From assembly GCA_039720395.1 (NCBI GenBank), contig CM077833.1, positions 17,483,133-17,547,132 of the forward strand: a DNA stretch of 64,000 bases, read 5' to 3'. This DNA comes from Liquidambar formosana. Lineage: Eukaryota; Streptophyta; Magnoliopsida; Saxifragales; Altingiaceae. The stretch's first letter is position 1, and each line of letters begins with the position of its first letter. The position numbers and the translations under genes are program-made. The notes under the pieces are model-generated. The model saw only the letters and a program-made list of their open reading frames with translations. It searched no databases and was not told where the DNA came from. Positions 1 to 10,988 of the stretch are shown in pieces.

Positions 1-46
1 CAGACAAGCGGTTGAATATCCTCTGTGTCGGCCATCTTATATCACT
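1..46 (-). CDS. ACT: Actin, first coding exon (partial, runs off the window)
   Basis: Read on the minus strand from 35 the sequence translates MADTEDIQPLVC, the conserved N-terminus of plant actin; the rest of the roughly 377-residue protein lies beyond position 1. Actin polymerises into cytoplasmic microfilaments. The exon starts at 46, right after a pyrimidine/TGTGCAG acceptor (47-49 on the plus strand read CTG), giving an 11-nt untranslated stretch before the ATG. An intron 10-13 nt upstream of the ATG is a hallmark of plant actin genes (family knowledge), which supports both the identity and the start. Nothing seen here is broken. The isoform cannot be told from 12 residues. Confidence 0.9.
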
Positions 47-197
47 CTGCACAACAAAGAAGAATCACAATTCAGAAAATAGGTCATTAATAAGCAAAAC
101 ATAAGCCAAAAAACTCTTGCCCATTTTCTTTTTGTGTCCTGAAGTTGAGTGGACTTGCATCCAAACTTGTCTACGTACTAGGAAAAAAGAATGAGAA

Positions 198-218
198 GGG
201 GGGGGGGGGGGGGGGGGG
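198..218. repeat. Poly-G homopolymer, 21 nt, followed by a second G run
   Basis: Twenty-one consecutive G, then TTT and seven more G, inside the actin leader intron (poly-C on the transcribed strand). It is likely to be length-variable and G-quadruplex-capable. The exact length may be an assembly estimate. Confidence 0.9.
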
Positions 219-972
219 TTTGGGGGGGTGGTTTGCAGAACATAACAATTTTACACCATACCAGATCTGATAAAGTATTTCTTACACCAACTCAAGTGAA
301 AGACAATTACCATGATCCATATTTTCTTGCCATGAAAGTTGTAGATTTGTATATATTGAATCAATCCCTCATGTTTCCTTTATTGTTATTATTATTTCTA
401 ACACCTTAGTATGATGAAAACACAGGTAATAGCCTGCCTATCTGTCTTTAAATAAGCATGCAAAAAAGTTTCTGATGCTAAATTTGAGCCCTAATGCACA
501 ATAAAATAATACAAAATACCCTCTAGTCATTAAATTCTCTAGACACATAAACTAGTGTTTTGGAATGTTTTAATTATATATATACACACACACACACACG
601 AACTAATATTTAACCTAAACATCTTTACACAAAAACGGATTTCCTTCAGACTTGAAACTTGGACGGGTAAAAAACACCATCCCAAATTAACAAGTCAGGG
701 ATAAACCCAGATACCCATCCAATGAGTTTAGAAAATGTGATTATCAAAAAAGATAAGTGCCTGAAAATTCATGCGCAAACATGGACATAGAGCTATAGCA
801 TAGGGCAACAGGCAATTTGCAAGCAAGAAATTATAACTCTTCAAGCAATTGACAAAATAAAATATAGCATAAATTGATGGGTGACTAAGGAAGACAGTAC
901 TTGTAACCATCAAAGCAAATATTCAAAACCATACTATACGTATTCAGCAGATAATCAAGCATGGACAACATT

Positions 973-1058
973 AACACAAGCGTGCGCACACACATACAAA
1001 ATCATTTTTTTTTTCCAACATGTCAAATATAAACACAAGCGTGCGCACACACATACAA
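973..1058 (+). repeat. 27-bp direct repeat with CA-rich core
   Basis: The same 27 bp, beginning AACACAAGCGTGCGCACACA, occurs at 973-999 and 1032-1058, 32 bp apart, inside the actin leader intron. It looks like local slippage/duplication at a CA tract. Confidence 0.85.
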
Positions 1059-1367
1059 GAGAGAGCTCTCAAACATTGATAGCGATAGGAGATACAGGTA
1101 AAATTCCAAAGATTTCCTCCAGTAACATAGTCAGTTCACATGATGAAATAGATCGGAACAAATAGTGTGTAGCGACAGAACATTTAGAGAGGGTCTGTAC
1201 CAAACGTAGAGAGATTACTCCGAAAATAAAGATAAGAATTCCTATAATAGAGCAAAAGAATCGCATACCATCAATTAAATAAATTAGCACATATTAAGAG
1301 AATTAGATCAATAATTTAAGCAAGGATCGCAAATCTAAGGTGTAGAATCAGAAAGAACCATGCTTAC

Positions 1368-1500
1368 CTTGATGGAGGGGGGCGACAAGTAAAGGGAAAG
1401 AGGATACTAGGCTGAGCAGAAGCCTTGTTCCTTCTTCCCGTCTGGCAGGAAAAGTAAACGCACAGAGCATATGGGCTTTGCTCTCCTTTATCCTCTGGAC
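1368..1500 (-). promoter_or_regulatory. ACT: Actin 5' leader exon and core promoter region
   Basis: Upstream of the leader-intron donor (minus strand) lies a pyrimidine- and purine-mixed leader ending CCCCTCCATCAAG. A weak TATA-like GATAAAGG (about 1486-1492, minus strand) would place transcription start near 1455. The leader exon itself is firm from the splice site; the TATA assignment is tentative. Confidence 0.45.
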
Positions 1501-2403
1501 CTCTGCCCAAGACGGGTTGAAATGCAAATGAAATGAACTAGAATTTAGATTGAGGAATCATTTTGACAAGGTCAGGTGAAAAGGTTGGGTCAGGGCATCT
1601 CTGGCTCCTATTCTTTCCCTTCGAGGAGAAAATAATATTTTTTTAAGAAGAAAATGCTTGTTAGCCCGACATTTTATTTATTAAGAGAATAAGAAGTAAA
1701 ATTGTGGGACTTATTGATATGGTTAAATCTTAAAAATTAAAATAATACTAAATCCACTTAGTATGATAAGATTTGTAGGGCAAAATGTGAAGCTAACCAC
1801 TATGTTTCCTATTCAAGTAAGAACTGTAACAAGATTTCATATTTTTTGTTATTCAAACTAACTATCAGACTTTTAAATGTAAAATATTAGATTTTTTTTT
1901 TTTTTTTTTTTATAATGAAAAGAAAAATGACACTTTTTATTCCCTATATAAATTTTAAATTGGAAGATTCATATGGTTAAAGTGAAAATCCCCTCAATTG
2001 GAGAGTCAAATAAAGCTTTTTTATTTTTGAGAGTTGGATGGGAAGCCATTTGGAATGCCCAATTTGAGGTTCCCATTTTTTAATATAGGAAGGGGCCTAA
2101 ATATGGAGTCCGTTGGAGATACTCTTAGCCAACATGACAATCGATCGATGTAGTATGCACTAATAAGAAATAGGAACGAAGCATATGTCCATTAACCTTC
2201 TATTGGCCTCTAAACCAAATTTGTTATGGCACATTGGTAAAGGCTTTGATTGTAAAAAGAATCAAACTATTTGGATTTGATTTAAGATTAGTTGGAAGAA
2301 ATACTCATTCAAAATTATTATTAAGATAAACAAGCGAAGTTCAATTTATTTTATTATTTTATAATTTATTTTTTGAGTTTTGTTACTTCTTTTATTATTA
2401 TTA
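1501..2403. other. Intergenic region upstream of actin, no gene seen
   Basis: AT-rich sequence with a long T run near 1891-1911. It probably contains the distal actin promoter. No open frame, RNA gene or clear repeat boundary was recognised before the Helitron end at 2404. Confidence 0.5.
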
Positions 2404-2936
2404 CTAGCGAAATACCCGTGCAATGCACGGGACAAAAAACATAGATATTCATATATGTTTATTACTACGTATATTGTAAGATTAAAACATCCTGAATTGT
2501 GTGTGCGTGTGTGTAATGCTTTTGATAAAAAGAAACGTAACGACTATTGTTAATTTATCTATCACATTATGCTATCACAAAATTTAAAATCAATGAATAG
2601 GACTGGTAGATAGATGAAGTATTAAGATTTGAAATATATATATATTATGAAAATAGGTAAGGAGACATAGTGAAGATTGCTTTTGAGACATGGATATCGA
2701 TCCCTCACGTGCTATCATTTGAGGGTTGAATTATGCCTAGAGGACATATAAACCTATCACATGAAATAATCAATGCAACAATACCTTCCTCAATATAATT
2801 CTTCCCACATAAAATTTAAATTGTTAAGAAAATTATATATATATAAAAGATGATGACAAGTTGAACATGTATTAATAATATAATTTATATCAACACCTGT
2901 AGTGGAGATTGTACCTTGTATATATAGTTATTGATA
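2404..2936 (-). mobile_element. Non-autonomous Helitron, 3' end firm, 5' end tentative
   Basis: On the minus strand the sequence ends with a GC-rich hairpin (CCCGTGC ATTGCACGGG), a short spacer TATTTCG and CTAG followed by host T: the canonical Helitron 3' terminus (hairpin about 10 nt before CTRR, insertion between A and T). The 5' end would read TC on the minus strand; a candidate TC after A lies near 2936 (TCAATAACTATATATACAAG) but is not secure. No Rep/helicase coding is present. Confidence 0.55.
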
Positions 2937-2975
2937 TATATATATATATTTTTTAAATTTTAAATTTTTTTGGGG

Positions 2976-3115
2976 GGAATTTTAGATGGGTCAAGCTATG
3001 AGAGTCAGTGTTATTTTCTACTAACTTAACTAAAAATGACTACTAATTGTAATTTCTACTGACTTAACTAAAAATGACTACTAATTGTAATTATTTTCAC
3101 CAATCTAAAATTCCT
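2976..3115. mobile_element. Small MITE, GGAATTTTAGATTGG family
   Basis: Terminal inverted repeats of about 15 bp: left GGAATTTTAGATGGG, right (reverse complement) GGAATTTTAGATTGG. The interior contains a tandemly repeated stretch with ACTAACTTAACTAAAAATGA (about 3020-3095). A relative with the same ends and inner motif lies at 33363-33513. It sits just upstream of the QCR6 leader exon. Confidence 0.6.
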
Positions 3116-3149
3116 CCTATGTTTTTTTTAGGGAAATTTCTAGACCATT

Positions 3150-3312
3150 CTAGGCTCAGGCAGCCCAAGGCCCGAGGCCCAGGCAAGTATGCACACGGCG
3201 CAAGTTAGAAGCGATTGTGGATTTCGCTAGCATTTTTCAAGTCGGCTCTCTTTGAGGCAGAAGAAAAGCAGCTTTGCAAGGTGAAAGCCCACAGGCCATT
3301 CCTCGTTTCCAG
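3150..3312 (+). other. Probable 5' UTR exon 1 of the QCR6 gene
   Basis: A moderately GC-rich transcribed-looking stretch ends with CGTTTCCAG|GTAAACA, a good donor at 3312/3313. The next acceptor in step with the QCR6 coding exons is at 7529, giving a 4.2-kb leader intron. The link is inferred from order and splice signals only; the transcription start is not defined. Confidence 0.45.
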
Positions 3313-3585
3313 GTAAACATTCAACTCCATTCTTACTTCCACACTATTCATACGATCGCTGCTCAATCAAACCATTATATCTCTATTCATTTCCTACCTT
3401 TCTACCTGCGAATTAAGGTTTCCTCATTCGCAAATCTCGCTCATGTTCATTGCTAATGTCAAATCATTGATCTTTGCCCAATTCACGCGCATAATCCTCT
3501 TAGAGATCGAAAGGTTCTTCATTTGTGATAACGATAACTATTGCATCATCTCCATGTCGCTCTTGTTAACTGGGTAGTTAATTTA

Positions 3586-3870
3586 TGGCCGGTTTGGTCG
3601 TCCAAATGAGAATTAAACGATTATAGCGTATTTGGCATGGCATTGAAGGCACAAATCCATCATCTTGAATGTGAAAATTTAGGAGATTATGGCCATCATA
3701 AAAAGAAAAAAAATTATAAAAAAGAGTGGAAATTCAAAATAGAGGCATTTCGAAAATTTTTAAAAATGATCCTATACCAACAACTGTATGACATTCAAGA
3801 TAATGGATTCGTGCTTTCAATGCCATGTAGAGTAAGCCATAATCCTCATTTGGACGACCTAAACGAGCCC
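3586..3870. mobile_element. hAT-type MITE with 8-bp target duplication
   Basis: Left end reads TGGCCGGTTTGGTCGTCCAA; the right end reverse-complements to GGGCTCGTTTAGGTCGTCCA. The inverted similarity runs on for about 80 bp. It is flanked by TTAATTTA (3578-3585) and TTAGTTTA (3871-3878), an 8-bp target duplication with one mismatch, diagnostic of hAT elements. It has no coding capacity. Confidence 0.7.
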
Positions 3871-4349
3871 TTAGTTTATGTTTTAAATCGGGAAATGTTA
3901 TTATCTCTTTTTTGATTTTCTAAATGATTGTGTTATCTGTATTTCTTAGTTGATTATAGTTTAATTTGCTGCATCTTAGAGGAGATAACTTGGAGAGTTG
4001 GAGTCTTAATGTGTTATTGAGTGAAAGCAATTGATATACTTGATGCATTGTTGATTATTGAATTTATAGCACTGGTCTTGGACCTAATGAATGGACTGTT
4101 GAGCGAGAGGGTGAATGAGGTGATTTAAAAGGAACTTTAGGGTCAATGTATGCAATTTTCAGGTTAAAGATTTTCAAAAAAGAAGGCTGAGTGAATGGGA
4201 GCTTGGTGGTCATGGTTTATATAATTCTCTTGGTCATGATCTATTAGCAAAATGACTTCGTAGCGATCAGTACTTTTATAGTTAAAAATAATTCTAAAAT
4301 AAAACCAATCAGAACAGTGTTTCGTTTATTACATATATAAACTATTATG

Positions 4350-4581
4350 CCATTTTTGTTTGATTGAAATGGAATGGATAGAATGGAATCTCATTCTAAT
4401 TCATTCCAAACAACATGTTTGGATGAGGTAATTAAATGGGAATGGAATCAAACAATAGTAGTGAATTATAATGATGTTCATTTCGCAATGTTTATTTCAA
4501 TCTCATTTTCATTCCAAACTATTTTGAGCATGGAATCAGTTCCATTCCCACCCATTCCATTCCAACCAAACAAACATGGCC
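4350..4581. mobile_element. hAT-like MITE with GGAATGGAAT-rich ends
   Basis: Inverted ends: left GCCATTTTTGTTTGATTGAA, right reverse complement GGCCATGTTTGTTTGGTTGG, each followed by iterations of ATTCCATTCC/GGAATGGAAT. No clear target duplication was read. It is a typical plant hAT-derived MITE. Confidence 0.55.
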
Positions 4582-6130
4582 TTAGAGTAAAGTAGTTTGT
4601 TGCATGTGCAATTGCATTGGAAGATTTGGTGATGCAATACAACACCAGATTTATGCTGTATGTGATTGCTATGGTGGGCTAGGGCTTGTGATCTTAGGTT
4701 TTAGGAAGATGGTAAAAATGGTGCTAAGCCCTGTAGATAATAAGGTAGGATTGGAGGAGGTCAAGGTTTAATGGCATAAATGGATGGAATTTCAAAAAAA
4801 TAGGTCACTAGAATCTCTGGACACCAATTTTTTTAGGTTTAGGATGCTAGGGTAAGGACTTATGGCATGGAAATTGCGTTAGAGTAATGGAAGTAGGGTG
4901 TTAGGTTGAGAAAACAATGAAAATAGGGGCTGATTGTGGGTTAGTCTGCAAAACACAGAACATTGGATAATTAAAGAAGTAGAGAAGAGAATTTATGCAA
5001 GCGTGCCTTCAATAACAAACCAAAATGCTCAATATTCCATTAATCAAAGTCTAAATTTGTTTTTTTTACAATGATCATTATTTATACACTCTAGAAAACT
5101 TGCTAGCCATGTGAAAATCTTTTGAAAACAAGATTTACCAATATAAAAACTAACTAGGACTCAATTTTTTTTGAAATAAAAAGTTTTTAAACTCTTAATG
5201 GAATCAAATTAGTAATTAACACCAAATAGAAAATTTTAGAAGATAAAAAGTTTAAGAATATAAAAATTTCAAAAAATTCGTGACAAAAGATGACCTTCTA
5301 TACTCTAACTAGGAGTGAAGTAATTCCTAAAAATGATAAAATTAACAACTCCTATAACCAGACAACTGCTAACATAAAAACCATAAATATCAATTTTTAA
5401 TATAGCAAAATACCCTTATATAAAAAAAGTCCCCAGACAATGAATATCCCAAATAAAGTGCAGTATTCCCTTTCTAGTTAAGATGCTTTGCATCATGTGA
5501 TTATTAAATATCTAATATTATGTCATAGTTGTCTGTAAGTCTGTAACTAATATTTAGCTTGGTGAAAAACCTAATATATTCATCAATCTTAATTATTATT
5601 TAAACAAGAGTGAGGGAGAGATAAAAAATAAAAAAAAACACCTTTTCCCTGGTTTTTCAAATAGCTTTTTGGTTGGGATGTTCTTTGTATGGGAATATTT
5701 TTATTTCATGTAGGGGTGTTTTGGTAAATTTACAAATTTATTTTTTTAGAAGTTATTTTGGTAAGCAGAAAACACCACTTGTTACTTTTTTGCTTGTTCT
5801 TTATAGCAAAAAAGCAAACAAAACAAAACCAAAAAAAAAAAAAAAAGAAAAAAGAAAAAAATAAAAATAAGCAAAAGCATGTATGGTACTTCTCTAATTT
5901 GACTTTTTGCTTTTGTTTCCAAGTGTTTGTCAATTGAACAGAAATGACAAATTGACTTTTCTAAATTACTTTTTATTTTTTCCCAAAAAAAAAAAAAAAA
6001 AAAAAACCTTAGTTCAAGAGGGATCATAAACTTTTGGAGCAGCTGGGTGAAGCTTCCTTTGATGTTGTTAGAAACTCCTTCCAAAACGATAAGAAAAGTG
6101 TAACATAACCTCTCCCAATATAACAAATGA

Positions 6131-6362
6131 GAGTTGAACCTACTTTTATTTTTATTTTTATTTATAGTTTTAATTAAGGCTCTTACCTACTAGAAATTTG
6201 CTTTTCAAAGCAACCTTTTATATTTTCTTATGCTTAAAAGCAATTTTTTTTTTTGTTTCCTTAAGAGTTGAACCGTCTTTTATTTTTATTTATAGTTTTA
6301 ATTAAGGCTCTTACCTATTAGAAATTTGCTTTTCAAAGCAACCTTTTATATTTTCCTATGCT
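6131..6362 (+). repeat. About 100-bp tandem duplication
   Basis: A segment beginning GAGTTGAACC and containing TTAATTAAGGCTCTTACCTA occurs at about 6131-6236 and again at about 6266-6362, with few differences. It lies within the QCR6 leader intron. Confidence 0.8.
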
Positions 6363-6769
6363 TTTTTTTTTCCCCTTCTTTTTACCTTTCATAAAGTACT
6401 TTTTGAGTGCTTAACAAATTGGGCTTTTTGCTTTTCTATTCTATATATATTTTCCTTTAAGAAGCAAAAGGCTACTTCTGAAAAAGTCCAACGAAACAAT
6501 GCCTTTTGGTATCACTCATGTAGCATGTCAATTATGTACATGTAAATACATATTAGTACGATTATATGAATTTTAATACATTAATGTATCCTTTGATACT
6601 AAATAATAACCCTTTGACATCTCACTTTTACTGAATTCTGTATCGGACCATGAATCTGGATTGGATTACAATGCTTCCAATATATATAGGGCAACATATC
6701 TTGGTATCAAACAAAACTTTAGACCATGGTGGTTGGAGTGCCTTGGACCTGTGCTCCCAACTTAGGGGG

Positions 6770-7204
6770 TTTGAGGATTGGAAAAGGATTTCCTACTTAC
6801 TCTCAACCTTTGTGGGATTCATTGGGCATTGCCTTCATCTACTTATGATCTTTTATTGGGATGGTGGGTTGAAGGGGGCAAGAAGGAGGCTAAGTTGACT
6901 TGGAAAATGATCCTGCATGCCCTCTTTTGGAGTTTATGGAGGGAAAGGAACTTAAGCACGTTTGAAGGGGTGGAAACTTTGGTTGTTGATCTCAGATCTT
7001 CTTTTGTAAGACCCCTTTTTTGATGGTTTGTTACACTAACTCTTATAACCTTTCTTTTGTATCTTTTGTAGATTCCCTTAAGCTTTAGCTAGGGTTTCTT
7101 GGCTAGTGTTTGTATGTGTTTCATATACTTGGGATAGTCCCTTTTTGTTTTAATACAACTTTACTTCAGTACCCAAAAAAAAAAAAAAAAGAAAAAAAAA
7201 AAAA
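6770..7204 (+). pseudogene. LINE (L1-type) ORF2 C-terminal fragment with 3' UTR and poly(A)
   Basis: The plus-strand frame at 6778-7020 encodes the tail of a plant L1 ORF2 protein: a tryptophan-rich block with ALFWSLWRERNLSTFEGVET, the usual sequence after the zf-RVT region. It is followed by about 150 bp of 3' UTR and an A-rich tail (about 7173-7204, one G interruption). It is 5'-truncated, as is typical of target-primed reverse transcription. Upstream coding is shifted out of frame, so it is dead. It lies in the same orientation as the QCR6 gene, inside its leader intron. Confidence 0.75.
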
Positions 7205-7329
7205 TGGAGGAAAGAAAGAAAAGGAGAGAGAGGGAGACACACGTAGTATAGGATGATTCAAATACTAAAGCTTCGGAGTTCACTCCCTCCTAAACAAGGA
7301 AAAAAGATATAAAGTGAAAACAAAAAATG

Positions 7330-7416
7330 GAGAACTTGGGTAGAATGTTCATTTGAATAAGTCTTTTTCCTCAAGGAGAACTTGGGTAGAATGGTCACTT
7401 GAATAAGTCTTTTTCT
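7330..7416 (+). repeat. About 47-bp tandem duplication
   Basis: GAGAACTTGGGTAGAATG followed by a CACTTGAATAAGTCTTTTTC-like stretch occurs twice back to back, with two or three differences. Confidence 0.8.
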
Positions 7417-7585
7417 AGAATGGCATTGTTTCATAGTATTTCATTTTTATTTTTATTTTATTGGTGGCTGATTCTAAAATTAATACTGTGATGTTTGATT
7501 GCATGATGAAAATCATTTCCTCTGTGCAGACAAAATTGGAAGCCTTCTGTTCTGAGTGAGCTGCTGCTATATCATCTTCATTTCA

Positions 7586-10500
7586 ATGTGAGTATCGTGT
7601 TGCAGTTATATGATATCTTACATTGTTTGGCGATTGGTTACTATGGAGAGGAGAGAAAGTGGGCGCTATTCTACTACCCCTTGGTATACTAAATGAGTTT
7701 TCAGATTCTGGGACTTACCATTATGATTACGATGTAGTTAAAATATTTACAGGGACCCTGTGTGTGTTGATAAATACCACAGTTAATGTGTCATCGTGAC
7801 TGATATTTGGCATTGATTTACCCCCCTGGAGCCATTGTGAGGTCGGTTCAGCAGCATTTTGTTTGCACACTTGTGCAGCGATGCTTAGGAAGCCATATAT
7901 TGGCTTGGGAATTGTGTCTAGTCATTATCAATCTCCTTTGAATTTTTTCTGGAGACAAATAACTATATTCAATATTTCATTTTAGACAGTAATCATCCTT
8001 ATCATTTTATTTATTCCTAAATGCCTTCCTTGCATTTCAAAACAATATGTTTTTCTTATGCATGGATCTCTATCTTGTCTCTTATCAATTCAGGGCAGAT
8101 GGGGAACTTGTTGATCCAAAGATGCAACTTGAGGAAGCTTGCATCCCCAAATGTGTGAAACCTTTACGTGAATATCAGGTGAAGCATATGAAGAATTGAA
8201 ACTTAAAACTTTCCTATTATGGTAATTTGAACGTTCTGCTTGTTATAATGCCTGTGTATTTAACCGTGGTGATGGTTGGTTCATACATGTTTGAACTTAC
8301 AACTGATCAGAGAGGATGATATCCTGTAGCACTGTTCAGAACACATCAAAAATTTTGGTGAGTTGTTTGTGGAGCTGGGCATTGTGGGTTTGTGCATTTG
8401 AGGTAACTTGGACTGCATATGCAACAGGGTAACTTGTTTTCATTATCTTGGATTGGTTATCTTTGGGGAGGATTAATTAAAGAGGACCTTGCCCATAGAT
8501 TAAAGCATGATGGACAAAGAGGAAGGGTGCTTTTGGATGGCCATAACGTCACCCATGTTTTATGGTACACATGGGCAGGCATTCAAGAGAAAAACATGTC
8601 CATGAAATTAATATTGGTGAATGAGGATGTTGAGATGTATGAGTGGGTAGACAAGAAAAGAAAATGTGAGAGAAGATTAAAAAAATATCCATTCATGGGA
8701 AGCTTCAGCCTGGCAATAATTGACGAATAGATGCTTGAAAGTTGTATAGGATATTTGATCATGTGGGAGTGTGTGACAAAGACTGGTGGCTAAATGACTA
8801 TGAGGAGTGATTTTGTTCAAGATGAATGCACTTCAAGAACAAGAGAAAAGGAAGAAAGGTGGTTGGATAAGACTGAGGATAGATGTGACAGTCTGTGATG
8901 AGTTGATGAAATGACCCTGAATAGAGTCCAATACCTAAAAGGGTTTTGTTTAGATGACCCCAAATATTAGGGACAAGGCTTTGTCAGTTGAGGTATTTGA
9001 TTATAAAATTGAATATGGCCAAGAGCTCCATTTGGGTTGCTTAGTCATAAGTTGTTTCACTGGTTCTCTCTCTCTCTCGGTTGGATGGTTGTTATATATG
9101 AGAAGGTATATATAGATCATATTCAGCTATTGAAGGCTGCAATTAGTGCTTGTTTGATGACTTAGGGTCGCAATATCTATTTCTGCATTTACTTTTCATA
9201 TGTCGTTTCAGCATCCAACCATGATTAATTCTTCTACTGTCAGTATATGATGCTGAGAGAGAGCTTCAGAATGGCATTTTAGACTGTCTATGGTGCTGGA
9301 TGCTGAGAGTGGTCAAGTTGAGTATTTATGTATGCCTAATGTGGGGTAGGTTAATTCAATTTCATCTGCAATAGATGAACTTGTAAATAAAATTTATTAG
9401 CTATTGTGTCCAAACCCACAAGTACTAGTTTCAAGCAGCCAAATGTTAAATACATTATTGTGATCAGAGCTGGAAATGTAACAGGGGAGAAATAGAAAAA
9501 TGAAAAACAATATACTAACCGGGCATCAAGGATTCAACTGTATTGCTTTCTAACCGTAGTTCAGAAATGTAATAATAAAAGAAATATAGCGAGTACTGCA
9601 TAAAGTTGATGACTACATGTATCGAGAACAAGTATTGGTCCTAAATTGCATGCAAGTTCACAACAATTTTTTCCACTTAATTAATAATGATTTTATTATC
9701 AGTATTATTATATTTTTAATTTTTAATATTATTATGGACCTTTTCTATCAGTATCTTGCTATGATGCATGCAAATATATCGTAAAAGCTAAGCATGCCGT
9801 TTATGAAACACATTGAAGCAGTTGTGTACATAGCATTGTTTATAATTTCAAATATCTCAGTATGGTGCATGCAAACATATTGTAAAAGCTAAGCATACCA
9901 TTTATGAAACACATTGAAGCAGTTGTGTACATAGCATTGTTTATAATTTCAAACTGTCACCACCACTATTAGTTATTGGATGAAATTTTTGAGTTGCTTA
10001 AAATATTATCAAAATGAATGCAAACTTGGGGAATTATCTGGAAACCACCACTTGGGAACTAGAGCCTAAGTTTCCATAATCTATGCTACTAATGTTGGAC
10101 AGCCCCTTGTGTAGAGAATGAGGCTGCCTACAATCAAACATATTTCTGCCTGAGATAATTACCATGACCACTAGGTTTCTGCATTCACTGAGTTGCTAGC
10201 TTGACATTTGAAATCCAGGTAGGAAGTTCCCCTGATACATTTTTCTCTTCAACCTTATGTAAAATTCATAGAAACGAACACACATTATAATTCAGAAGAC
10301 TTAATTTTGCAAACATTTGGGATACTTCGGTGGATTGAATTGCAGAAATTGCTAGTAGGTAGAATATGATTATAGCTCATTATTGTTAATTGTGTTTCAT
10401 CTATTACAGGCATGTGTTAAGAGGATCCAAGGTGATCAAACTGGGCATAAGCACTGTACAGGGCAGTACTTTGATTACTGGTCTTGTATTGATAAATGTG

Positions 10501-10616
10501 TAAGCCTACTTCTTCATTATTGGTGTGATTCATTTAGATTGTTGTCTTGGTTCATTTGCTCAAATTGGCTCTTTTAAATGTAGGTTGCGCTAAAGCTTTT
10601 TTCCAAACTGAAGTGA
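7586..10616 (+). CDS. QCR6: Cytochrome b-c1 complex subunit 6 (hinge protein, QCR6-like)
   Basis: Spliced coding exons 7586-7587, 8094-8178, 10410-10499 and 10584-10616 give a 69-residue protein starting MADGELVDPK and ending FSKLK, the usual length of the plant protein. It is the acidic hinge subunit of mitochondrial respiratory complex III, on the intermembrane-space side next to cytochrome c1. Six cysteines are at 17, 21, 31, 45, 55 and 59; C21-X9-C31 and C45-X9-C55 form the twin CX9C pattern expected to be disulfide-bonded in the intermembrane space. The conserved core GHKHCTGQYFDYW is intact. All junctions are GT-AG: donors 7588, 8179, 10500; acceptors 8093, 10409, 10583. The start codon is split AT|G by the intron at 7588-8093. 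Upstream non-coding exon sequence begins at 7530. A possible poly(A) signal AATAAA lies at 10779-10784. No lesions were seen, so it is probably functional. Confidence 0.93.
8179..10409 (+). other. QCR6 intron between coding exons 3 and 4
   Basis: 2231 bp without a host gene. An open frame at 8419-8730 has no recognised domain and stops shortly after; it is treated as chance. A near-perfect tandem duplication lies at 9757-9955. Confidence 0.7.
9757..9955 (+). repeat. About 105-bp tandem duplication in a QCR6 intron
   Basis: The segment from TGCATGCAAATATATCGTAA through GCATTGTTTATAATTTCAAA is present at about 9757-9853 and again at about 9868-9953, differing at only a few positions, so the duplication is young. 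Confidence 0.85.
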
Positions 10617-10988
10617 TTGGGAGGGTATTATTACATGGCATCTGAGAGTGTCTTCGAATTTTCTTTTAGCAGATTTCAATTAGCTGTTACCAAATGTTTT
10701 AGTTCAAACTATATATGCTGTCTATTGCTCAGCGAAACTTCTTTTTTCCTTTTTTGACAATTGAGACTCCTGAGTTAAAATAAAAGAGGATTTGTGGGTT
10801 GTCCTATTATTTGCGTGTTGTGGTTCAAGATGTTGTCTCTTGGGGTGGTGTGTCGTTTCTTTCTTTATTTATTTATTTATTTATTTATTTTTTGGTGGGG
10901 CGTGTTTGGTTTTGCCTTTTGAGGACATAACAAACTAAATGAAAAGCAGCCACAATCAACAAGATATCCCTGACTAGACTTGTCAACG
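10617..10988 (+). other. QCR6 3' UTR and downstream flank
   Basis: Holds the 3' untranslated region, a candidate AATAAA at 10779-10784 and a TTTA tetranucleotide repeat (about 10862-10890). No other gene seen. Confidence 0.5.

Larger units (their letters stand above)
47..1367 (-). other. ACT: Actin leader intron (5' UTR intron)
   Basis: 1321 bp bounded on the minus strand by donor AAG|GTAAGC (1368/1367) and acceptor TGTGCAG|AGTG (47/46). Leader introns of plant actins often enhance expression; that role here is inferred. It contains a 21-nt G run (198-218), short AT/CA repeats near 575-600 and a 27-bp direct repeat (973-999, 1032-1058). Small open frames in this stretch have no recognisable coding content. 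Confidence 0.8.
3313..7529 (+). other. Putative leader intron of QCR6, repeat-laden
   Basis: Between the exon-1 donor and the CTGTGCAG acceptor at 7522-7529 there is no gene. The stretch holds a hAT MITE (3586-3870), a second hAT-like MITE (4350-4581), poly-A/T runs, a local tandem duplication (6131-6362) and a LINE 3' end with poly(A) (to 7204). Small open frames such as those around 5673-5864 are low-complexity. Confidence 0.45.

Noticed and set aside
191..409. Open frame over the poly-G run
   Set aside because: It is intronic in actin, built on a homopolymer, and has no domain.
5673..6126. Open frames rich in K or F near poly-A/T runs
   Set aside because: Low-complexity translation inside an intron.
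8419..8730. 103-codon open frame in the QCR6 intron
   Set aside because: No domain recognised, lies wholly between confirmed coding exons and has no supporting splice or start context.
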